From Mycobacterium haemophilum DSM 44634 (lineage in GTDB: Bacteria > Actinomycetota > Actinomycetes > Mycobacteriales > Mycobacteriaceae): a DNA stretch of 64,000 nucleotides. The translations under genes and the position numbers were made by a program. The stretch spans positions 528,606 through 592,605 of the forward strand of contig NZ_CP011883.2 of NCBI RefSeq assembly GCF_000340435.2, in the 5' to 3' direction. The notes beneath the pieces were generated by a model. The model saw nothing but the letters and a program-made list of their open reading frames with translations. It had not been told where the DNA came from and made no database searches. Below are positions 47,278 through 56,083 of this stretch, one piece after another (the first letter of the stretch is position 1; each line of letters starts with the position of its first letter).

Positions 47278-47979
47278 TTAGGGCCCTCGTGGTGGGATGA
47301 TCGGCGAAGGATGTGGCTGGTCACGGAATTTTTCCAGCGATCCGCCGACCTCGACGATTCCGCACAGTGCGTTCCAACTGAGCATGGTCAGGTAGTCGAT
47401 CAGCTCATCGACACTCATCCGCGGGTCCGACATCCACGAGTGGGTGGCAAGCTGCACGCCGCCAACGATCAAGTAGGCCCAGGGCTCCACGCCGCCGGCG
47501 TCCATGCCGGCCTGTTGCATGCGGCGGCGCATCATCACCGCGAGCATGCGGGCAATGATCCGTTCGGAGTCGGCGATCACTTTGCTCTTGCTGGCTGAGC
47601 TGTTCGCCATCACAAACCGATATGGCTCGGGTTCGGCCGCCACGGTCTTGACGTACACCCGGATGATCTCGCGAGTCAGATCGAAGCCATCCAGATTGGA
47701 TGACAGCGCGGCCGCCATGTTGGGAATCAACGTGGTCTGCGTGAAGCGCATCATCACCGCGGTGGTCAGGTCGTTCTTGTCGACGAAGTAGCGGTAGAGC
47801 ACGGTCTTGGAGACCCCGATCTCCGCGGCTATCTCATCCATGCTCAGGAAGCGGCCCTGCCGGCGAATCGCATCGATCGTGCCGTCAACCAGCTCGTTGC
47901 GGCGCTCCACCTTGTGTTGATGCCACCGCCGCTTGCGACCATCCGTCTTGACGGTCACAGCCGGGATATGCTCTGCCAC
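47278..47979 (-). CDS. TetR-family regulator, Rv0472c homologue
   Basis: A 233-residue TetR protein: HTH FLSMDEIAAEIGVSKTVLYR then YFVDKNDLTTAVMMRF; ligand domain with RFVMANSSASKSKVIADSER and PWAYLIVGGVQLATHSWMSD. It is nearly the M. tuberculosis Rv0472c protein. The GTG at 47979 (MAEHIPAVTVKTDGRKRRWH) is chosen by family. Target genes are unknown; the divergent DUF445 gene (48110) is the nearest candidate, with a 130-base shared upstream region. Confidence 0.92.
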   Translation of the reverse strand: MAEHIPAVTVKTDGRKRRWHQHKVERRNELVDGTIDAIRRQGRFLSMDEIAAEIGVSKTVLYRYFVDKNDLTTAVMMRFTQTTLIPNMAAALSSNLDGFDLTREIIRVYVKTVAAEPEPYRFVMANSSASKSKVIADSERIIARMLAVMMRRRMQQAGMDAGGVEPWAYLIVGGVQLATHSWMSDPRMSVDELIDYLTMLSWNALCGIVEVGGSLEKFRDQPHPSPIIPPRGP

Positions 47980-48109
47980 TGTCGCTGGTTCCCATTCACT
48001 AGACGCACTCGATATTACGGCCCGTCGATGGCATCGCTCCATGCGCACAAGGGCTCGGAGAACAGTGTGGTTACAGTAACTGGTCCCGCCGATAGCGGAT
48101 GATGGTGAG

Positions 48110-49498
48110 GTGGCACACAGGGCCTTACCAAACGGGGGAGCGTCGGGCGTGCCAGCGCTGGGGCTGGATTTGACCAGGCTGCCGACCGTGACGCGCCGAC
48201 GCCGGGCGTCGTTCGCGGAATCGTTCGCGGGGGCTGATCCGGAGGCCGACGCCGAGCGGCGGACGGCGCTGCGCCGGATGAAAATGGTGGCACTGGGTTT
48301 CTTGGTCGGCGCCACCGGTATGTTCCTCGCCTGTCGGTGGGCGCAAGCCCATGGCATCACCGCAGCTTGGGTGGGTTATGTCGGGGCCGGCGCGGAGGCT
48401 GGCATGGTGGGAGCCCTGGCGGACTGGTTTGCGGTTACCGCGTTGTTCAAACATCCGCTGGGTATACCGATCCCGCACACAGCGATCATCAAGCGCAAGA
48501 AAGATCAGCTGGGTGAGGGCTTGGGCACCTTTGTGCGGGAGAACTTCTTGTCGCCGTCGGTCGTCGAGGCCAAGCTGCGCGACGCGCAGGTGACCGGTCG
48601 GCTCGGTAAGTGGCTGTCGGAAGAAGCGCATGCCCGGCGGGTGGCAACCGAGGCGGCGACAGTGCTCCGTGTGCTAGTGGAGCTGCTGCGTGACGAGGAC
48701 ATTCAGCAGGTGCTCGATCGGATGATCGTGCGCCGCATCGCCGAACCGCAATGGGGTCCGCCGGTGGGCCGGGTGCTGGCGACCCTGCTCGCCGAGAACC
48801 GGCAGGAGGCCCTGATCCAGTTGCTGTCGGATCGGGCGTTTCAGTGGTCGCTGAATGCCGGCGAAGTCATCCAGCGGGTAGTCGAGCGTGACTCGCCGAG
48901 TTGGTCGCCGCGCTTCATCGATCATCTCGTCGGCGACCGCATCCATCGTGAGTTGATGGACTTCACCGACAAGGTGCGTCGCAACCCCGATCACGAATTG
49001 CGTCGTTCGGCGACCCGATTTCTGTTCGAATTCGCCGACGATCTGCAGCGTGACCCGGCCACGATCGCGCGCGCCGATGCAGTCAAGGAACAGTTGATGG
49101 CGCGCGATGAAGTCGGCAACGCCGCGGCGACGGCGTGGCAGACGCTGAAGAAGCTGGTGCTCGAGGGTCCAGAGGGACTGGCCGACCCGTCCGGCGCGTT
49201 GCGCACCCGCATCGCCGACACGGTGGTTCGGATCGGGGAATCACTGCGTGACGACGCCGACTTGCGAGACAAGGTCGACAACTGGATGGTGCGGGCAGCC
49301 CAGCACCTGGTTATGCAATATGGCGTGGAGATCACCGCGATCATCACCGAGACGATCGAGCGCTGGGACGCCGAGGAAGCCAGCCGACGCATCGAACTGC
49401 ACGTCGGCCGTGACCTGCAGTTTATTCGCATCAACGGCACCGTGGTCGGCGCGCTTGCGGGGCTGGCGATCTACACCGTCGCGCAACTGCTGTTCTGA
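48110..49498 (+). CDS. DUF445 membrane protein, Rv0473 homologue
   Basis: 462 residues (456 in M. tuberculosis Rv0473). An N-terminal helical pair (MVALGFLVGATGMFLACRWA and YVGAGAEAGMVGALADWFAV, followed by ALFKHPLGIPIPHTAIIKRK, the DUF445 hallmark), a long helical soluble middle, and a C-terminal membrane helix (GTVVGALAGLAIYTVAQLLF). Start GTG at 48110. Function unknown. Confidence 0.9.
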   Translation: MAHRALPNGGASGVPALGLDLTRLPTVTRRRRASFAESFAGADPEADAERRTALRRMKMVALGFLVGATGMFLACRWAQAHGITAAWVGYVGAGAEAGMVGALADWFAVTALFKHPLGIPIPHTAIIKRKKDQLGEGLGTFVRENFLSPSVVEAKLRDAQVTGRLGKWLSEEAHARRVATEAATVLRVLVELLRDEDIQQVLDRMIVRRIAEPQWGPPVGRVLATLLAENRQEALIQLLSDRAFQWSLNAGEVIQRVVERDSPSWSPRFIDHLVGDRIHRELMDFTDKVRRNPDHELRRSATRFLFEFADDLQRDPATIARADAVKEQLMARDEVGNAAATAWQTLKKLVLEGPEGLADPSGALRTRIADTVVRIGESLRDDADLRDKVDNWMVRAAQHLVMQYGVEITAIITETIERWDAEEASRRIELHVGRDLQFIRINGTVVGALAGLAIYTVAQLLF

Positions 49499-49587
49499 GA
49501 AGTGCTAACAAACGCTTGCAAAAGCAAGCACTCGTCCGTACGCTCGTACCGGTAAGCATCAGCGATCGGACGCAAGGGGGTGCATCA

Positions 49588-49995
49588 GTGGCGTCAGACG
49601 AGAAGCTTTCCGCCAAGGTGTCCACCGCTGCCTCTGATATCGGTAGCTTTATCAGAACGCAGCGTGAGACGGCACAAGTCTCGATGCGGCAGCTCGCCGA
49701 ACGGTCCGGCGTCAGCAATCCGTACTTGAGCCAGGTGGAGCGCGGATTACGCAAGCCGTCCGCCGACGTGTTGAACCAAATCGCAAAGGCGCTACGGGTT
49801 TCCGCCGAGGTCCTCTATGTGCGAGCCGGAATTCTCGAGCCCAGTGAGACCAGTCAAGTGCGTGACGCCATCATCACCGACACGGCGATAACCGAGCGAC
49901 AGAAACAGGTTCTGCTCGACATCTATGCCTCATTCACCTATCAAAACGAATCCACCCGTGAGGAGTGTCCCACCGAGTCCCATACCGACGAGTGA
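49588..49995 (+). CDS. XRE-family HTH regulator, Rv0474 homologue
   Basis: A 135-residue protein with one XRE HTH: FIRTQRETAQVSMRQLAERS then GVSNPYLSQVERGLRKPS and ADVLNQIAKALRVSAEVLYV. The C-terminal part ITERQKQVLLDIYASFTYQN may oligomerise. The GTG at 49588 with GGGGG just upstream (49576-49580) gives about the M. tuberculosis length (140). It lies upstream of hbhA in the same direction but 350 bases away; a role in hbhA control is possible but unproven. Confidence 0.88.
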   Translation: MASDEKLSAKVSTAASDIGSFIRTQRETAQVSMRQLAERSGVSNPYLSQVERGLRKPSADVLNQIAKALRVSAEVLYVRAGILEPSETSQVRDAIITDTAITERQKQVLLDIYASFTYQNESTREECPTESHTDE

Positions 49996-50162
49996 CCAGC
50001 TCGGTTGGGCCGCAATCGGCTGAGGCTGGTGGGTATAGCCCACTGGCTGCCGGGTTACCCGAGGAAGGGCGACCTTGTTCAGGTCGTGGTGGATCCAGCC
50101 CGATCACTCGGCCAACAGATCAATGACCTGACTCGACGATATCCAGGTAAGGAGGACATGAA

Positions 50163-50249
50163 GTGACTGCACGTTTTATCAGCTATCCGCAAGCGATGCG
50201 GGCCATCGCGAGCCGCTTTGAGGTCGCCATGTCAATCCGCGGGTCTTGA
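50163..50249 (+). pseudogene. Truncated esx (WXG100) gene relic
   Basis: A GTG with a strong AAGGAGG (50149-50155, 7 bases away) starts a 28-codon frame whose first 21 residues follow the EsxJ/K/M/P/W N-terminus: TARFISYPQAMRAIASRFEV against ASRF(M)TDPHAMRDMAGRFEV in M. tuberculosis. It then runs into MSIRGS and stop; the WXG turn and second helix are gone. It lies in the hbhA leader region. No PE, PPE or esx partner is adjacent. Confidence 0.65.
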
Positions 50250-50343
50250 CTACTCCTCCCAGCGGAGCCGACGCTTGCCCTAACTTTCCAGACCAGACAC
50301 CTACTGACGCCGATCACGACAACAATCCATGAAAGGAAACACC

Positions 50344-50946
50344 ATGGCTGAAAACCCGAACATCGACGACCTGCGGGCTCCGTTGTTGGCAGCGCTGGGC
50401 GCGGCAGATTTGGCCCTGGCCACTGTTAACGAGCTGATCGGCAACATGCGCGAGCGTGCCGAGGAAACCCGCACCGACACCCGCAGCCGCGTTGAGGAGA
50501 GCCGCGCTCGCCTGGCCAAATTGCAGGAGGGTCTGCCCGAGCAGCTTAGCGAGCTGCGTGAGAAGTTCACCGCCGACGAGTTGCGCAAGGCCGCTGAGGG
50601 CTATTTGGAGGCCGCGACCAACCGGTACAACGAACTAGTCGAGCGCGGCGAAGCCGCTCTGGAGCGGCTGCGCAGCCAGCCGGTCTTCGAGGATGCATCG
50701 GCACGCGCCGAGGGTTACGTGGACCAGGCCGTCGAGTTGACCCAAGAGGCGCTGGGTACGGTCGCATCGCAAACCCGCGCGGTTGGTGAGCGCGCAGCCA
50801 AGCTGGTCGGCATCGAGCTGCCCAAGAAGGCGGCGGCGCCTGCGAAGAAGGCTCCGGCCAAGAAGGCGGCTGCGGCAGCGAAGAAGGCACCCGCCAAAAA
50901 GGCGGCTGCGAAGAAGGCTCCGGCCAAGAAGGTCACCCAGAAGTAG
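50344..50946 (+). CDS. hbhA: Heparin-binding haemagglutinin HbhA
   Basis: A 200-residue surface adhesin (199 in M. tuberculosis) binding heparan sulfate and also associated with lipid bodies. N-terminus AENPNIDDLRAPLLAALGAA; coiled-coil about 13-110 (ATVNELIGNMRERAEETRTD and on to LRKAAEGYLEAATNRYNELV); C-terminal Lys/Ala/Pro repeats (PAKKAPAKKA and variants, about 156-200), the heparin-binding, methylated part. The AAAGGA at 50331-50336 precedes the ATG. A hairpin follows at 50995. Confidence 0.97.
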   Translation: MAENPNIDDLRAPLLAALGAADLALATVNELIGNMRERAEETRTDTRSRVEESRARLAKLQEGLPEQLSELREKFTADELRKAAEGYLEAATNRYNELVERGEAALERLRSQPVFEDASARAEGYVDQAVELTQEALGTVASQTRAVGERAAKLVGIELPKKAAAPAKKAPAKKAAAAAKKAPAKKAAAKKAPAKKVTQK

Positions 50947-50994
50947 GTAAGGTTGCGAGTTGCCCTGGTGGGGCGGCTCGGACCGGTGACGCAC

Positions 50995-51031
50995 TCGACT
51001 CCGAGTTGCCCTGGTGGCAACTCGGAGTCGA
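50995..51031 (+). terminator. Hairpin terminator after hbhA
   Basis: A perfect 16-bp stem: TCGACTCCGAGTTGCC (50995-51010) pairs with GGCAACTCGGAGTCGA (51016-51031) around CTGGT. It lies 48 bases past the hbhA stop and has no U-tract. Part of the left arm (GCGAGTTGCCCTGGTGG) is also echoed at 50955-50971. Confidence 0.8.
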
Positions 51032-51063
51032 CGTTTGGGACGGTCCCCGCATACGCTTAGGGG

Positions 51064-51351
51064 GTGAGCCACCTCGTGGGTACTGTCATGTTGGTTTTGC
51101 AGCTCGCCGTCCTGGTGACGGCGGTGTACGCGTTTGTGCATGCAGCGCTGCAGCGACCCGACGCCTATACCGCCGCTGAAAAGCTGACAAAACCAGTGTG
51201 GTTAGTGATCCTCGGTGCGGCGGTGGCGCTGACCTCCATCCTGGGCTTCGTCTTCGGCGTGCTTGGCATGGCGATAGCCGCCTGTGCCGCTGGGGTGTAT
51301 CTGGTTGACGTGCGGCCCAAGCTGCTTGATATTCAGGGCAAGTCGCGCTAA
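51064..51351 (+). CDS. DUF2516 small membrane protein, Rv0476 homologue
   Basis: 95 residues with two or three helices (VGTVMLVLQLAVLVTAVYAF, KPVWLVILGAAVALTSILGF, VFGVLGMAIAACAAGVYLVD) and the tail VRPKLLDIQGKSR. Similar to M. tuberculosis Rv0476 (87 aa). The GTG at 51064 is used. Function unknown. Confidence 0.82.
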   Translation: MSHLVGTVMLVLQLAVLVTAVYAFVHAALQRPDAYTAAEKLTKPVWLVILGAAVALTSILGFVFGVLGMAIAACAAGVYLVDVRPKLLDIQGKSR

Positions 51352-51355
51352 CCGA

Positions 51356-51613
51356 ATGGCTGCTCTGTTGGCCGCGCCGACGGCGGTGCCTGTTGGCGTA
51401 CTGGGCTCGCTGGCGGGGACAGCCCCCGAAACGTGGAGCGAGGTCGTTGCGCTGTCTCCGGACGTCGACACCGCCGAATTCGTGCAACCCGGCACGACAA
51501 GCGGGAATCTTGAGCCGTGGCGGCCTGTCGTCGACGATTCCGAGATGTTCGCGGCCGGTTGCAATCCCGGCGGCTCCGAGGGGACACAGCAAGCCGACGG
51601 GGGACCGCGGTAA
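51356..51613 (+). pseudogene. Secreted-protein gene Rv0477, decayed
   Basis: An 85-codon frame whose end NLEPWRPVVDDSEMFAAGCN matches the C-terminus of M. tuberculosis Rv0477 (148 aa, secreted), and whose TWSEVVALSPDVDTAEF matches an upstream block. About 15 residues between them (with an expected Cys-Trp) and the whole signal peptide region are missing or replaced by an Ala/Val-rich stretch with no clear signal. The partner Cys of a likely disulfide is thus lost. Its stop overlaps the deoC start as TAATG. Confidence 0.65.
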
Positions 51614-52323
51614 TGCCGGGTCAACCTACCCGGGAACAGCTGGCGGCGCTGGTCGACCACACCCTGCTCAAACCCGAGGCTACTCATGCTGATGTGGCCG
51701 CCCTTGTTGCCGAAGCTGTCGAGCTGGGTGTCTACGCGGTGTGTGTCTCGCCGTCGATGGTGCCAATCGCTGTCCAGGCGGTCGGTGCAGCCGGCGCGGG
51801 TGGCTTGCGGGTTGCGACGGTGGCGGGGTTTCCGTCGGGCAAGCACGTGTCCACCGTCAAGGCGCACGAGGCTGCCCAGGCCGCAGCGTCCGGTGCAACT
51901 GAGATCGACATGGTCATCGACGTCGGTGCCGCGTTGGCCGGCGACCTCGATGCGGTGCGGTCCGATATCGAGGCGGTGCGATGCGCGGTCGCCGGCGCTG
52001 TACTCAAGGTGATCGTGGAGTCGGCGGTGCTGTTGTGCCAGGCGAACGAACGTGCGCTGGCTGACGTATGTCACGTCGCGGAAGCCGCCGGCGCGGACTT
52101 CGTCAAGACTTCGACCGGTTTTCATCCCGCTGGGGGAGCGTCGCTGCGCGCCGTTGCGCTGATGACCGAGGCCGTCGGTGGCCGGCTAGGGGTCAAGGCC
52201 AGCGGCGGCATCCGTACCGCCGCCGATGCGATCGCACTAGTGGACGCCGGTGCTACGAGGCTGGGCCTGTCGTCCACTCGCGCAGTGCTGGACGGGCTCA
52301 GCCAACCCCAATTGCTCCCCTGA
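51613..52323 (+). CDS. deoC: Deoxyribose-phosphate aldolase DeoC
   Basis: A 236-residue class I aldolase cleaving 2-deoxyribose-5-phosphate to glyceraldehyde-3-phosphate and acetaldehyde. LAALVDHTLLKPEATHADVA at the N-terminus, AVCVSPSMVPIA, ATVAGFPSGKH, GATEIDMVIDVGAALAGDLD, LKVIVESAVL, and the Schiff-base Lys in GADFVKTSTGFHPAGG; final VKASGGIRTAADA. It is about 12 residues longer than the M. tuberculosis protein I recall. The ATG shares a base with the preceding stop. Confidence 0.96.
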   Translation: MPGQPTREQLAALVDHTLLKPEATHADVAALVAEAVELGVYAVCVSPSMVPIAVQAVGAAGAGGLRVATVAGFPSGKHVSTVKAHEAAQAAASGATEIDMVIDVGAALAGDLDAVRSDIEAVRCAVAGAVLKVIVESAVLLCQANERALADVCHVAEAAGADFVKTSTGFHPAGGASLRAVALMTEAVGGRLGVKASGGIRTAADAIALVDAGATRLGLSSTRAVLDGLSQPQLLP

Positions 52324-52331
52324 ACTGGGCC

Positions 52332-53351
52332 TTAGAGGTTGGCGAAGCAGGGGTCCTGGCCGCCGGTGCCGGTAGGGATATTGGCGTTCCGGGTCGAGAA
52401 GTGGCTTGTCACGCCGGTTGAGGTGACCTCCACGCTGTCCGCGTGGATACCCAGGGGGTAGTTCTTGGTCAGGTTGGCGGTGAAGTCGTCCAAGGTGAAC
52501 TGCACGGTCTCTTTCGGCAGCGAGAAGCCCAGCGTATTGAAATTGATGATCTGCAGTTGCAGGCCACCGTTGGACACCACTGGCTTCGCCACGATGTCGT
52601 TCAGCATTCCCTTCAGCTCGATGGTGCCATCGGTGGGGTGAGTGGTCACACTGTTGGTCACGAAGGCACCAAGTACCGGAATTGAGTTCTGCACCGATTG
52701 CCTGATGCCATCAGACGACCAGGTGATGGTGGCATCCAACGCGCCGATCGTGCCCCTCGAAGTCGGAGTGTCTCTGATCTGCACATTCTGAATGTCGATT
52801 GCGATCTTCATGCCTTTGGCGTCGCGAATCTGGTTACCCGCGGTCTCCACGGAGATGTTGGTGAAATGTCGGGTAGCGACCTGCCACAGCAACAACGGCG
52901 CTACACCAAACCTCGCGGTGGCCTGATCCTTAACCTCGCAGGCCACCACTTGGGCGACTTTGCTGTTCGCGGTGTGGCGGGCAAAAAGTTCGGCTCCGAC
53001 TAGCCCGCTGATGACGAGCGCAACCACGATGATCAAGATCAGGACGATGGTGAGCGGGTCACGCAGCAAGCGTCGTTTGGTTTTCGCCGGTGCTGGTTCG
53101 TTTTTCGGTGCAGCCAGCGGATCTGTTGGGGCCGGGGGTGTGGTGCGCGGCGGCGGGTTCCCCGCCCGCTGCGCCTCCGCATTGGCCGCGCCGATCTGCT
53201 CGGTCTGCTGCGTCAGCTGGCCGGGCGTCGTCGCAGGCTCACCGGGCCGCATCCGCTCAGTTGGCGCTTGCGGAGGGCCGAGGGGACCTCGGTCGCCGGG
53301 ACGCGCCCACGTCGAAGGGCCCTCGTTCGGTGGTCCTTGCGGATTGGTCAC
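52332..53351 (-). CDS. DUF2993 (LmeA-like) membrane-anchored protein, Rv0479c
   Basis: 339 residues. A Pro-rich cytoplasmic N-terminus (about 1-95), one membrane helix (DPLTIVLILIIVVALVISGL), and a periplasmic DUF2993 domain (ELFARHTANSKVAQVVACEV to the end, with ELKGMLNDIVAKPVVSNGGL). The family includes the lipid-binding LmeA; ligand unknown here. It has two Cys, one at the C-terminus (GGQDPCFANL). Its start overlaps the stop of the hydrolase gene by four bases, so they form one operon. Confidence 0.9.
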   Translation of the reverse strand: MTNPQGPPNEGPSTWARPGDRGPLGPPQAPTERMRPGEPATTPGQLTQQTEQIGAANAEAQRAGNPPPRTTPPAPTDPLAAPKNEPAPAKTKRRLLRDPLTIVLILIIVVALVISGLVGAELFARHTANSKVAQVVACEVKDQATARFGVAPLLLWQVATRHFTNISVETAGNQIRDAKGMKIAIDIQNVQIRDTPTSRGTIGALDATITWSSDGIRQSVQNSIPVLGAFVTNSVTTHPTDGTIELKGMLNDIVAKPVVSNGGLQLQIINFNTLGFSLPKETVQFTLDDFTANLTKNYPLGIHADSVEVTSTGVTSHFSTRNANIPTGTGGQDPCFANL

Positions 53352-54190
53352 CCACGCGATTGTGCCCTATCAACCTGAGCAAAATGTGAACGGTTGCGCA
53401 GGACGGCGATGTTCTCGCGAGCCGTGGCCACGTTGTCGACGTCGATGTCGGCGACGACCAGTTGCGGCTCGGCGCCAGCCGCCGCCACCACCTCGCCAAA
53501 CGGCGAGGCCACCAGGCTGCCGCCCACCCCGGTCGGCGTGGCTGAGCTGGGCGCCGCGCCGGTCAAGGCGCCGCCTGGGTCCGCCTGACCGGCCGCGGCG
53601 ACGTAGCTCATCGAGTCCAGCGCGCGGGCGCGGGCAAGCAACGTCCACTGTTCGAGTTTGCCGGCCCCGGAGCCCCATGACGCGCAGACCACGATCAGTT
53701 GCGCGCCGCGGCGGGCCAGCTCGGTGTACAGCGCTGGAAAGCGGATGTCGTAGCAAATGGTGAGCCCAACCTGGACGTCGTCTACCGTGATCACCACCGG
53801 TTCGTGCCCGGATGCGACCGTCCGTGACTCGGTGAAGCCGAACGCGTCGTAGAGATGGATTTTGTGGTAGTGGGTGTCGGGCTGGTTGGGGGTCCCTGGC
53901 CCGACTGCGATCAGCGTGTTCATTACCCGCCCGTCGTCAGCGGGGGTGAACATTCCGGCGATTACGGTGATGCCGGCCTCGGTCGCGATTCGTCGCACAC
54001 CGTCGGCCCAGGGCCCGTCGACCGGCTCAGCGACCGGTCCCAGTGGAACACCGAATCGGCACATGGTCGCTTCCGGGAAGACCACCAGCGTCGCGCCAGC
54101 GTCGGCAGCTCGGCGGGTGGACTCCCGCACCAGCCGCAGATTCGCTGCCGGATCGGTGCCGCTGAGAATTTGCGCCAACGCGATTCGCAT
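53348..54190 (-). CDS. Carbon-nitrogen hydrolase (nitrilase superfamily), Rv0480c
   Basis: 280 residues, the M. tuberculosis Rv0480c length. Glu-Lys-Cys triad: Glu in TLVVFPEATMCRFG, Lys in HYHKIHLYDAFG, Cys in VGLTICYDIRFPALYTELAR. The last motif matches the omega-amidase/Nit1-like branch, which removes deaminated glutathione-type products, but the substrate here is not known. A pair of 58-bp repeats lies immediately upstream (54201-54316). Confidence 0.93.
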   Translation of the reverse strand: MRIALAQILSGTDPAANLRLVRESTRRAADAGATLVVFPEATMCRFGVPLGPVAEPVDGPWADGVRRIATEAGITVIAGMFTPADDGRVMNTLIAVGPGTPNQPDTHYHKIHLYDAFGFTESRTVASGHEPVVITVDDVQVGLTICYDIRFPALYTELARRGAQLIVVCASWGSGAGKLEQWTLLARARALDSMSYVAAAGQADPGGALTGAAPSSATPTGVGGSLVASPFGEVVAAAGAEPQLVVADIDVDNVATARENIAVLRNRSHFAQVDRAQSRG

Positions 54191-54200
54191 GCGCGCCAGC

Positions 54201-54322
54201 TTAGGCCCGGCGACGATGCGCGCCGCTTGTGGCGTGAGGAGGAGCCGGGCGGTTCTGCTTAGGCCCGGCGACGATGCGCGCCGCTTGTGGCGTGAGGAGG
54301 AGCCGGGCGGTTCTGCTTAGGC
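54201..54322 (+). repeat. 58-bp tandem repeat, two units plus a partial
   Basis: TTAGGCCCGGCGACGATGCG begins at 54201 and 54259 and the two 58-base units are identical; TTAGGC restarts at 54317. The core GCGACGATG...GAGGAGGAGC relates it to the MIRU-like repeats at 47041 and 63836. It sits between the hydrolase and DUF2505 genes, both on the minus strand. Confidence 0.92.
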
Positions 54323-54347
54323 CGCGGCAGATCAGGCCGCCGGATAA

Positions 54348-54872
54348 TCAGGCGTTGTTCACGATCCACATCGTGGTGAAGCGCTGTTCAAGTTTCACCA
54401 GCTCGGCCAACTGGGTGCCGATGATCTTCTCGAGCTTGCCGCCGATAATGGGGATTCGCACCGCAACGGTGACCTGAAGCGTCAGCCGGGCGCCGCCGGA
54501 CTCGGCGTCTGGCGACAGTACTGCAGTGCCCGACAAGTTTGCTGGAGCGTTCAAGATCGATCCCATAATGGACGCCGTCGCGACGCCTTCGGTGATCGGA
54601 CCCCAGGTCTCCTCACGTCTGATGCAGAGGTCGCCTCGGTGCACCTGTGTGACTAGGCCCGGTAGGTTGTGACTGCGCACCACCTGCAGGGTGACCACTT
54701 CGATGGTCCCGTCGTCGCCGGACTCGCCACCCACCCGCATCGACTCCAGCCGCGTGTCGTCGACCGCGGACTCAGCCAGTCGGGCCTGCCAGTAGTCCGC
54801 CTCGCTGAACGCCCGAAAAACGTCTTCAACGCTGCCCTCGTAGTCGGCGGACATGTCGAATGATCGCGGCAT
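54348..54872 (-). CDS. DUF2505 protein, Rv0481c homologue
   Basis: 174 residues, the M. tuberculosis Rv0481c length, with the START/SRPBCC-like pattern of DUF2505: SFDMSADYEGSVEDVFRAFS, DYWQARLAESAVDDTRLESM, and ISGAV-like LSPDAESGGARLTLQVTVAV, ending IPIIGGKLEKIIGTQLAELV. Possibly binds a hydrophobic ligand; function unknown. It is divergent from murB with 26 bases between start codons. Confidence 0.9.
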   Translation of the reverse strand: MPRSFDMSADYEGSVEDVFRAFSEADYWQARLAESAVDDTRLESMRVGGESGDDGTIEVVTLQVVRSHNLPGLVTQVHRGDLCIRREETWGPITEGVATASIMGSILNAPANLSGTAVLSPDAESGGARLTLQVTVAVRIPIIGGKLEKIIGTQLAELVKLEQRFTTMWIVNNA

Positions 54873-54898
54873 AGGAGGCCAGGCTACCGTTACCTGCC

Positions 54899-56002
54899 AT
54901 GAAACGGAGCGCTGTCGGTTCGCTCTTTGCCGGCGCGCATGTCGCTGAGGCGGTGCCGCTTGCGCCGTTGACCACGTTGCGGGTAGGTCCGGTTGCCCAA
55001 CGTGTTATCACGTGCACCAGCACCGAACAGGTGGTCGATGTGATACGGCAGCTAGACGCACCCGCCGGCGGCGGGGCAGCTGGACCGCTGCTGGTATTTG
55101 CTGGCGGCTCCAACCTGGTGATTGCCGACACGCTGGCCGATCTGACCGCGGTGCGTTTGGCCAATGCCGGCGTCACTATCGACGGCGACCTGGTGCGCGC
55201 CGAGGCTGGTGCGGTCTGGGACGACGTGGTGGCCAGCACCATCGAGCACGGGCTCGGCGGGCTGGAATGCCTGTCCGGTATCCCCGGATCGGCTGGGGCC
55301 ACCCCGGTGCAAAATGTGGGTGCCTACGGCGCAGAAGTATCCGACACGATCACTCGGGTCCGGCTACTGGAGCGCAGCAGCGGCACGGTTCGCTGGGTTC
55401 CCGCCCGCGAGTTGCGGTTTGGTTACCGCACCAGCGTTTTCCAGCAAGCCGACCCGTCTGGGCTGCAACCACCTGCTGTGGTGCTGGAAGTGGAGTTCAA
55501 GCTCGATGCGTCGGGGTGCAGCGCACCGTTGCGCTATGGCGAGCTGGCGGCCGCCCTCGACGCGACCAGCGGGCAGCGCGCCGACCCGCACGCGGTGCGT
55601 GAGGCGGTGCTGGCGCTGCGTGCCCGCAAGGGCATGGTGCTCGACGCGGCAGACCACGACACCTGGAGCGTCGGATCTTTCTTTACTAACCCAGTGGTCG
55701 CGCCGGACGTCTACCATCAGCTGGCCAAGATGGTGGACGGGCCGGTGCCGCATTATCCGGCGCCGGACGGCGTCAAGCTGGCCGCTGGCTGGCTGGTGGA
55801 GCGGGCCGGCTTCGGCAAGGGTTATCCCGATGATGCGGCCCCATGCCGGCTGTCCACCAAACACGCCCTTGCCCTCACAAACCGCGGCTCCGCCACCGCC
55901 GAAGACGTGATAACCCTGGCCCGCACCGTTCGTAACGGGGTCCTCGATGTGTTTGGTATCACACTGCAACCTGAACCCACGCTGGTCGGGTGCGTGTTGT
56001 AG
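54899..56002 (+). CDS. murB: UDP-N-acetylenolpyruvoylglucosamine reductase MurB
   Basis: A 367-residue FAD enzyme reducing UDP-GlcNAc-enolpyruvate to UDP-MurNAc in peptidoglycan synthesis. FAD motifs: TTLRVGPVAQRVITCTSTEQ and LLVFAGGSNLVIAD; GGLECLSGIPGSAGATPVQN; FGYRTSVFQ; catalytic Ser in WSVGSFFTNPVV; C-terminal KLAAGWLVERAGFGKGY and STKHALALTNRGSATAED with the final Glu near the end of the type I fold. Complete. Confidence 0.97.
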   Translation: MKRSAVGSLFAGAHVAEAVPLAPLTTLRVGPVAQRVITCTSTEQVVDVIRQLDAPAGGGAAGPLLVFAGGSNLVIADTLADLTAVRLANAGVTIDGDLVRAEAGAVWDDVVASTIEHGLGGLECLSGIPGSAGATPVQNVGAYGAEVSDTITRVRLLERSSGTVRWVPARELRFGYRTSVFQQADPSGLQPPAVVLEVEFKLDASGCSAPLRYGELAAALDATSGQRADPHAVREAVLALRARKGMVLDAADHDTWSVGSFFTNPVVAPDVYHQLAKMVDGPVPHYPAPDGVKLAAGWLVERAGFGKGYPDDAAPCRLSTKHALALTNRGSATAEDVITLARTVRNGVLDVFGITLQPEPTLVGCVL

Positions 56003-56083
56003 TTACTGCTTTCGGATTGCGGCACTCTGCGGCATGTTTTTAGGGCAGGGCGCAAGTCGCCTGGCCCGGTATCTTTGTGTGTC

